Part shown: positions 7,996-12,388 of the stretch, one piece after another
How positions within the stretch are numbered: the stretch's first letter is position 1
Layout: each line of letters begins with the position of its first letter
Position numbers and translations under genes: made by a program
Source: CAYOVG01 sp964407285
GTDB taxonomy: Bacteria; Desulfobacterota; Syntrophobacteria; Syntrophobacterales; Syntrophobacteraceae
Length of the DNA: 12,388 bases
NCBI GenBank assembly: GCA_964407285.1
Contig: CAYOVG010000210.1
Location: forward strand, 1-12,388
Direction of reading: 5' to 3'
Notes under the pieces: model-generated
What the model saw: the letters and a program-made list of their open reading frames with translations, nothing else
Database searches by the model: none
What the model was told of the DNA's origin: nothing

Positions 7996-8011
7996 CGTCT
8001 CTCTCACACCG

Positions 8012-9976
8012 TTAACCTCTTGCGGACACTTCCAGCACCTTCCTGACGATGCCGTCGGCGTCGATCCCTTCGCGCCGGTAAAGGTCGGCAGGCTTGCCGG
8101 ACTCGCCGTACCGGCTTACGCCCATGCGGACCAGCTTCGGCGAAAGCCCCGAGTCCGCCAGGGTCAGCGCCACCAGGCTGCCCAGTCCGGTGTCGGCGTT
8201 ATGGTCTTCCACCGTGACGATCAGTCCCGTGCGTGCGGCCCTCGCGATGGAATCGACGTCGAGCGGTTTTATGGACGCGAAATTCACCACCGCAAGCTGC
8301 AGGCCGTGCTTTTCCTTCAGTTCCTTCCAGGCGTTCACCGCGTAAGGAATGGTAGCCCCATAGGCCAGGATGGCCCCCTGAGCGCCTTCCCGTATCCAAT
8401 CGGCTTTTCCCGGTTCGAAGCGGTAGTCCCCCGCGAAGCATGGCTCCCCGTCCGTGCCGGTGATGATGGGGGTGATGGACCGGCCCATCCCGACGAAGAA
8501 ATTGCCGGGGTGCGAGGCGATATGGCGGACGATGCGGTCTGTCTGATTCGGGTCGGCGGGCATGAAAATGGAGAAGTTGAACAGGTTGAGCAGCAGGCCG
8601 ATGTAGTCGATGCACTGGTGGGTCTGGCCATCCTCGCCCACGTCCAGCCCGAGGTGGGTGCAGACGAGCTTGAGGTTGGTCTTGTTGATGTCGTTGAGGC
8701 GCTGCTGGTTGTAGACTTCGGCCACTCCGAACACGCCGAAGGTGCTCAGGAAGGACGTGAACCCTTCCTTGCTTATGGCCCCGGCCAGAGTGGCGGCATG
8801 GTGCTCCTGAATGCCCACTTCGAAGAAAGCCTTCTCGGAGATCTTGTGGAACCCCTGCATCTTTACGGAGCCTTCAAGGTCGCAACTGAAACCCAGCACT
8901 TTGGGGACCGAATTCGATCCGTTCGGGTCTCCGTTGTTGAGCCGCCCCAGGTCCTCCAGGGCCGCCCCATACGCGGAACGGTTGTCGGTACGCTTATCGG
9001 CCGGATAGGTCCTGGGCTCGCCGGGCTCCACATCGGCGTAGGAGCAGGAGGGCTCGAACTTCTCCTGGAATATGCTGAGTCCCTCGCGCTCTTTCTTGTA
9101 GCGTGGGATCGGACTGTCGAGATCGAGAGCCGCCAGAGCTTCCGCCGCCTTGTCCTCGGAGAGGGTGGAACCATGGTATTTAGCGTCGTTTTCCATGAAG
9201 GGGACGCCCTTGCCCATGATGGTGCGCGCCACGATCGCGGAGGGGCGCCGCGGGTCATCCACGTTTCCGCGGTGGATGGCTGAAAGCGCCTGGAATATCG
9301 CTTCGAAGTCATGGCCGTCTTCCAGGTACAGGACGTTCCAGCCCGCGGCGGCGTATTCCGCGCGGATGCGCTGAGGCATGACCTTTTCGGTATCGCCGCC
9401 GATCTGGAGGTGGTTGCGGTCGACGATGCCGATGAGGTTGTTGAGTTCGTATTTGACGGCGAACCGGCGGGCCTCGGAAATCTGGCCTTTCTGCTGCTCC
9501 CCGTCCCCCATGAGGACGGCCACGCGGGAAGGGGTGTGCTTCAGCTTGAGGGCCAGCGCCATCCCCGTCGCCGCCGACATCCCCTGGCCGAGGTTACCCG
9601 TATTCCACTCGACACCCGGAACGCAGTCCTCGACATGCCCGGCAAACGGGGAGCCGGCCAGCCGGAATTCCCGAAGCATATTTTCCTCCCGGAAATACCC
9701 GAACTCGCAGAGCACGCCGTAGACGGCCGGGCTGATATGACCCATGCTCACCAGCAGCCTGTCCCGTTCGGGCCAGCAGGGGTCTTTGGCGCTGTGGCGC
9801 ATAGTGCTGTAGAGCATCAACAGCAGGTGCAGCGATGACATCGAGCCGCCGGGATGGCCGCTTCCGGCGACTGTTGTACTCACGATGATGCGCCGCATGC
9901 ACCTCGACCACATCTGGTGGAGGGCTTCGAGCTGTTCATCCGACAGGGACTTTTGATCAAGGGAAATTGTGAGCAT
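8012..9976 (-). CDS. tkt: Transketolase
   Basis: This 654-residue cytoplasmic ThDP enzyme moves two-carbon ketol units between sugar phosphates in the non-oxidative pentose phosphate pathway. The length matches the usual 630-680 residues. Visible signatures are SGHPGG (39-44), the ThDP/metal motif MGDGEQQKGQ (156-165) continuing to NNLIGIVDRN (179-188), a conserved KYHG (267-270), and VGIQEHH with the catalytic Glu at 391. The C-terminal domain begins near residue 510. The sequence resembles the class related to split archaeal transketolases, here as one chain. The ATG has only a distant GAGG (12 nt upstream). No clear -35/-10 pair is visible in the 173-bp gap to the mrp-like gene, whose far end is a repeat tract, so read-through from that gene is possible. 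An intrinsic terminator follows. GC is high (68% in a sampled block). Confidence 0.95.
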   Translation of the reverse strand: MLTISLDQKSLSDEQLEALHQMWSRCMRRIIVSTTVAGSGHPGGSMSSLHLLLMLYSTMRHSAKDPCWPERDRLLVSMGHISPAVYGVLCEFGYFREENMLREFRLAGSPFAGHVEDCVPGVEWNTGNLGQGMSAATGMALALKLKHTPSRVAVLMGDGEQQKGQISEARRFAVKYELNNLIGIVDRNHLQIGGDTEKVMPQRIRAEYAAAGWNVLYLEDGHDFEAIFQALSAIHRGNVDDPRRPSAIVARTIMGKGVPFMENDAKYHGSTLSEDKAAEALAALDLDSPIPRYKKEREGLSIFQEKFEPSCSYADVEPGEPRTYPADKRTDNRSAYGAALEDLGRLNNGDPNGSNSVPKVLGFSCDLEGSVKMQGFHKISEKAFFEVGIQEHHAATLAGAISKEGFTSFLSTFGVFGVAEVYNQQRLNDINKTNLKLVCTHLGLDVGEDGQTHQCIDYIGLLLNLFNFSIFMPADPNQTDRIVRHIASHPGNFFVGMGRSITPIITGTDGEPCFAGDYRFEPGKADWIREGAQGAILAYGATIPYAVNAWKELKEKHGLQLAVVNFASIKPLDVDSIARAARTGLIVTVEDHNADTGLGSLVALTLADSGLSPKLVRMGVSRYGESGKPADLYRREGIDADGIVRKVLEVSARG

Positions 9977-10080
9977 GGATCGGGTAAACCTCTTTTTTGC
10001 TTCTTTCGTTTTGTTTATCTGTTTTTAATCGTAATCGCTTCTTTCAATCACTTCTCGATCGCTGTTTCCAGTGGTTAAGT

Positions 10081-10152
10081 CAAATGGATAGGGACATCCA
10101 CGGAATCGACAAACCGACGAACAATCCAACAGGCCAATGAACAACCGGACTA
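10081..10152. repeat. Degenerate 8-nt phased repeat tract
   Basis: Split into octads from 10081, the plus strand reads CAAATGGA, TAGGGACA, TCCACGGA, ATCGACAA, ACCGACGA, ACAATCCA, ACAGGCCA, ATGAACAA, CCGGACTA. The eighth base is A in all nine units. The sixth base is C in the last six units. The tract runs into the stop codon of the mrp-like gene (10150-10152). It is short and degenerate, so some of the pattern could be chance. Confidence 0.45.
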
Positions 10153-11034
10153 GTGAACGGTCTGGTCCTCGCTTTGAGGTTCCGCTCCCATCTGTTCGAG
10201 CCTGGCGAGCACGGCGTCGGCCAGTTCACCCACCGCCGCCGAGAACGGCGACTGCGATTCGTCGCTCAGCACGGGCTGCCCCTTGTCTCCGCCTTCGACG
10301 ACGGCCGGATCGATGGGCAGCGCTCCCAGGAAATGAAGGTGCATGCGCTCGGCCGTTCTCTTGCCCCCGCCGGTCCTGAAGAGCGGGATGTGCCCCTGGC
10401 AGTGGGGACAGTAGAGGCCGGACATGTTTTCGACGAGGCCGACGATCCTCATCTTCACCTTGTGGCAGAAGTTGATGGACTTGCGCACGTCCGCCAGGGC
10501 CACTTCCTGGGGCGTGGTGACGATCACGGCGTTCACGTCCGGAATGATCCTGGAGACGCTCAAGGGTTCGTCCCCGGTTCCGGGCGGGCAGTCGATCACG
10601 AGGAAATCCAGGTCGTCCCATTTGCACTTGGTGATGAACTGCTCGATGACCCCGTGCTTGAGCGGTCCGCGCCAGATGACCGCGGTATCGGTATCCTGCA
10701 TCATCGATTCCATGGATACCACCTTGAGATTGGGCATGTATTCATGGGGAAGGATCTCCTGGGACTCGTCGACGCGCAGCACGCCGTGGAGACCGAGCAT
10801 CCTCGGCACGCTGGGGCCGTGCAGGTCCACATCGAGAAGCCCCACCTGGTGTCCCTTGCGAGCCAGCGACAGCGCCAGGTAGACCGCGACGCTGCTCTTG
10901 CCGACGCCGCCTTTTCCGCTCATCACGAGCAGCTTGTGCTTGATCCTCGCCAGCTTGCAAAGGAGCAGGTCTCCCTTGGACTTGTGGTCCTTGCTGGGGC
11001 AACTTTCGCATGACTTTTCATCACAGGAACTCAT
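10150..11034 (-). CDS. mrp: Mrp/NBP35-family P-loop ATPase (Fe-S cluster carrier)
   Basis: This 294-residue cytoplasmic protein belongs to the Mrp/ApbC/NBP35 family, which binds and transfers 4Fe-4S clusters to target proteins with ATP. The N-terminus carries Cys at 4, 9 and 12 and again at 26, a metal-binding-looking extension as in NBP35-like members. The deviant Walker A is SGKGGVGKSS (39-48). LLDVDLHGPSVPRM, VIDCPPGTGDE and the late CxxC (YCPHC) that ligates the bridging cluster at the dimer interface are all present. An in-frame GTG at 11043 overlaps the ribosome site. The ATG at 11034, with GAGGAG 8 nt upstream, is the better start. A promoter-like TTGACA/TATAAG pair lies 56 bp upstream of it, with a palindrome that suggests control by a dimeric regulator. 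Transketolase follows after 173 bp. Confidence 0.93.
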   Translation of the reverse strand: MSSCDEKSCESCPSKDHKSKGDLLLCKLARIKHKLLVMSGKGGVGKSSVAVYLALSLARKGHQVGLLDVDLHGPSVPRMLGLHGVLRVDESQEILPHEYMPNLKVVSMESMMQDTDTAVIWRGPLKHGVIEQFITKCKWDDLDFLVIDCPPGTGDEPLSVSRIIPDVNAVIVTTPQEVALADVRKSINFCHKVKMRIVGLVENMSGLYCPHCQGHIPLFRTGGGKRTAERMHLHFLGALPIDPAVVEGGDKGQPVLSDESQSPFSAAVGELADAVLARLEQMGAEPQSEDQTVH

Positions 11035-11042
11035 ATTCTTCA

Positions 11043-11048
11043 CTCCTC
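11043..11048 (-). promoter_or_regulatory. Shine-Dalgarno site that fixes the mrp start
   Basis: GAGGAG on the minus strand sits 8 nt before the ATG at 11034. It overlaps the alternative GTG at 11043, which rules that GTG out as the start. Confidence 0.85.
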
Positions 11049-11086
11049 ATCCGTTTTCAGGAATTGTATATGATTCAAAAGTATAG

Positions 11087-11100
11087 AACCTTATAAGGTT
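11087..11100. promoter_or_regulatory. Perfect 14-bp palindrome over the -10 region, possible operator
   Basis: AACCTTATAAGGTT equals its own reverse complement and covers the proposed -10 box of the mrp promoter. A dimeric repressor bound here would block RNA polymerase. I cannot match it to a known regulator; it does not fit the usual Rex pattern. Confidence 0.45.
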
Positions 11101-11116
11101 AAACGCCTCTTGTCAA
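11090..11116 (-). promoter_or_regulatory. Putative sigma70-type promoter of the mrp-like gene
   Basis: On the minus strand a consensus TTGACA (11116-11111) is followed after 15 nt by TATAAG (11095-11090). The spacer is shorter than the ideal 17, so the exact -10 is uncertain; a TATACT lies further down at 11085-11080. The position, 40-80 bp before the ribosome site, is right for mrp. Confidence 0.55.
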
Positions 11117-11163
11117 CCCGAATGGAACAGGCGACGCGAATTCGTTGGTCGGAAAATCGGGCT

Positions 11164-11367
11164 GCTTCGGGCTTCGCGTTGCGGGTTGCGGGTTCGAGTA
11201 CTCGTAAGCAATTTGGACTGTGCGAGTTCTGGATTTCGCGTTTCGAGTTGCGGGTTCGGGTATTCGCGGATGAACTGCGCTTCGAGGGGTACGCGTTGCG
11301 GGTTTGGGAACTCGCAGGCGAGTTGTGCATTGCGTGTTGCAGGTTGCGAGTTCAGGTCGTTGCAGGC
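11164..11367. repeat. Degenerate 7-nt phased repeat tract
   Basis: The plus strand falls into heptads related to GNGTTGC. Examples are GCTTCGG, GCTTCGC, GTTGCGG, GTTGCGG, GTTCGAG (11164-11198) and GAGTTGT, GCATTGC, GTGTTGC, AGGTTGC, GAGTTCA (11320-11354). An occasional 6-nt unit or irregular insertion breaks the phase. Because 7 and 3 share no factor, open frames through the tract encode apparent seven-residue repeats (NPQLATR-like on the minus strand). These frames are products of the repeat, not genes. Confidence 0.75.
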
Positions 11368-11506
11368 CACAGGCGTATTCTCATTGTCCATGGGCGCACC
11401 CCGGGAACGGCTGTGAGTTGAACCTCGTAGTACGGATGATCGAAATTGAGCAACCCGTCAGATAATGACCATGGGCCCTCTGCCGCGCCTTTTCACCGGA
11501 CTCCAA

Positions 11507-11616
11507 GGGTGGGCGCGGGCAACCCCGCGCCCGCCGATATGGAAACCATGTAAGCCAATCCGTGGAAACCATGCATGCCGATCCGGTGGTGGGCAAAGGC
11601 TATGCGTTGCCCACCC
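11507..11616. repeat. 110-bp palindromic element with two hairpins
   Basis: The ends GGGTGGGC (11507-11514) and GCCCACCC (11609-11616) are inverted repeats. The left end also forms its own 12-bp stem with one G-T pair (11508-11535, GGGCGCGGG over a CAAC loop). The right end forms a perfect 9-bp stem, GGTGGGCAA/TTGCCCACC (11588-11615, 10-nt loop). The arrangement looks like a small non-autonomous mobile element or a structured intergenic repeat. No coding content is evident. Confidence 0.6.
11540..11585. repeat. Tandem 23-bp direct repeat inside the palindromic element
   Basis: Unit 1 (11540-11562) begins TGGAAACCATGTAAGCC and unit 2 (11563-11585) begins TGGAAACCATGCATGCC; both end TCCG. They are immediately adjacent and match at 20 of 23 positions. 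Confidence 0.75.
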
Positions 11617-11657
11617 TGCGGGCGCGCCCAATGTTGTTGTTGACCCAAGCCCGGGCG

Positions 11658-11734
11658 ACGTCATTCCCGCCGCGCAAGCGGGAATCCAGGGTTCTCAAGG
11701 CTTCCCGGACCCCAGCCTGCGCGGGAGGTGACGT
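11658..11734. mobile_element. 77-bp MITE-like palindromic element
   Basis: The outer ends are ACGTCA (11658-11663) and TGACGT (11729-11734). The left half forms a perfect 8-bp hairpin, ATTCCCGC/GCGGGAAT, with a 7-nt loop (11663-11685). The right half has a degenerate counterpart, TCCCG/CGGGA (11703-11726). The ATTCCC...GGGAAT core is like the dRS3-type and related repeats dispersed in many proteobacterial genomes. The copy number in this genome cannot be seen here. Confidence 0.65.
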
Positions 11735-12034
11735 TGATTCAACAGCATTGACGGGCGCGCATGGTCCAAAAGCTGATCAACACCTGATGATCTTTCGCCT
11801 GATTGCCAAACCGATCACGTGACTGCGATCACAGGTGTTTGGGGCCATATACGAATGATAAACCAAACCAGGCCGACAATTCCACAAAAGAAAGGCGCCG
11901 GAACGAAAGTTTCACGATGCAGGGATTCATGCCGCACGTGGGTTCTTCCTTTCGTGGCGGCAGTGTGAAAGACTCGTCGGTGATCCGGCTCTGTATGCCT
12001 TCAGCAGAAAGGCTCGCCATGCAAACAAGAGACT
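11735..12034. other. Unassigned 300 bp downstream of rsgA
   Basis: No gene is supported. A minus-strand frame of 69 codons (12038-11829) starts at a GTG that overlaps the rsgA stop (GTGA). It has no motif, no clear ribosome site and a composition like non-coding DNA. An imperfect inverted repeat, ACACCTGATGATC (11780-11792) and GATCACAGGTGT (11827-11838), is separated by 34 nt. I see no convincing intrinsic terminator for rsgA. Confidence 0.4.
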
Positions 12035-12388
12035 TCACCTGTTCTTTTTATAGTTTTTCACTTTCAGGGCGACCTCCTTCCACTTTTCCTTCTCCACCCT
12101 GGAAGCGCTCTTCCGCGCGCGCTGGGAGAGATAATGGAGTTCGCGCTTCATTTTGAGATAGCTTTCGAATCGGTCGGAAGGGAGCTTCCCGGATAGGATA
12201 GCTTCCCGCACCTTGCATCCCGGTTCGTGCCGATGGCTGCAATCGGAAAAGCGACACTCCCGGCCCCAGGCTTCAATTTCCGGGAATACCGCGTCTATTC
12301 CGCCGTCGTCGCTCCAGAAGGCGATTTCGCGGATGCCGGGGTTGTCTATGATCATCCCGCCTCCCGGAAGCCTGATGAGGTCCCTGGA
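12035..12388 (-). CDS. rsgA: Ribosome-assembly GTPase RsgA (YjeQ), C-terminal part only
   Basis: The frame runs off the window end, so only the last 117 residues are visible. RsgA is a circularly permuted GTPase that checks late maturation of the 30S subunit. What is visible starts just before the G3 motif, in LPGGGMIIDNPGIRE (about residues 7-21 of the visible part; DNPG in place of the common DTPG). Next comes the zinc-binding motif CRFSDCSHRHEPGC (C-x4-C-x-H-x5-C), then a Lys/Arg-rich C-terminal helix that contacts rRNA in the family. The stop is TGA at 12037-12035. The N-terminal OB domain and the G4, G5 and G1 motifs lie outside the window. Confidence 0.93.
   Translation of the reverse strand, partial: SRDLIRLPGGGMIIDNPGIREIAFWSDDGGIDAVFPEIEAWGRECRFSDCSHRHEPGCKVREAILSGKLPSDRFESYLKMKRELHYLSQRARKSASRVEKEKWKEVALKVKNYKKNR

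Noticed and set aside
7859..9283. A 474-codon open frame on the plus strand
   Set aside because: It is antisense to transketolase and starts across its terminator. It shows no motif and no ribosome site.
9977..10080. A promoter for transketolase (TTGACT or TTGAAA candidates)
   Set aside because: No -10 box at acceptable spacing accompanies either hexamer, so I did not annotate it.
10153..11013. A 286-codon open frame on the plus strand
   Set aside because: It is an exact antisense shadow of the mrp-like gene, which has full family motifs.
11091..11421. Small open frames with NPQLATR-like peptide repeats
   Set aside because: They arise from the 7-nt DNA repeat; all frames look equally repetitive and none has a ribosome site.
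11540..11585. Possible CRISPR repeats
   Set aside because: There are only two copies, directly adjacent with no spacer and with three mismatches.
11829..12038. A 69-codon frame coupled to the rsgA stop through GTGA
   Set aside because: The overlap is suggestive, but there is no ribosome site, domain or coding-like composition. I mention it only within the gap entry.

Overview
The window looks like a chromosomal segment of a moderately GC-rich Gram-negative anaerobe. A Desulfobacterota member (Syntrophobacter-like deltaproteobacterium) is my best guess. That guess rests on the Mrp/NBP35 protein style, a cobalamin-binding radical SAM protein, and intergenic DNA full of short phased repeats and MITE-like palindromes. 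It is inference, not proof. Every gene I can support is on the minus strand, so transcription runs from high to low coordinates. No tRNA, rRNA, CRISPR array or transposase gene is visible.

Layout in transcription order. (1) 12388-12035: the 3' end of rsgA, a ribosome-assembly GTPase, cut by the window edge. (2) About 12034-11044: nearly 1 kb without a convincing gene. It holds a 77-bp palindromic element, a 110-bp palindromic element enclosing a 23-bp tandem duplication, a 200-bp tract of degenerate 7-nt repeats, and a sigma70-like promoter with a perfect 14-bp palindrome over its -10. (3) 11034-10150: an Mrp/NBP35-type P-loop ATPase for Fe-S cluster transfer. (4) About 10152-10081: a short tract of degenerate 8-nt phased repeats. 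(5) 9976-8012: full-length transketolase, closed by a strong intrinsic terminator at 7995-7961. (6) 7960-7478: a gene-poor gap. (7) 7477-2790: a tightly spaced run of glycosyltransferase A, exported NodB-type polysaccharide deacetylase, glycosyltransferase B and membrane acyltransferase. (8) 2738-1125: an MFS exporter of the enterobactin-exporter/MFS_3 type with a soluble C-terminal domain. (9) 995-12: a cobalamin-binding radical SAM protein whose reading frame stops early.

The most interesting unit is 7477-2790. Two homologous glycosyltransferases flank a secreted deacetylase, and a membrane O-acyltransferase follows. Gaps are 16 and 23 nt, with one 16-nt overlap, and each gene has a good Shine-Dalgarno sequence. 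Sample 60-nt blocks inside the glycosyltransferase/deacetylase genes are 43-47% GC, against about 68-75% in sampled blocks of the transketolase and MFS genes, so this part looks horizontally acquired. The likely job is synthesis and tailoring (deacetylation, O-acylation) of a cell-surface or exported glycan. The MFS exporter and radical SAM gene may or may not belong to the same pathway.
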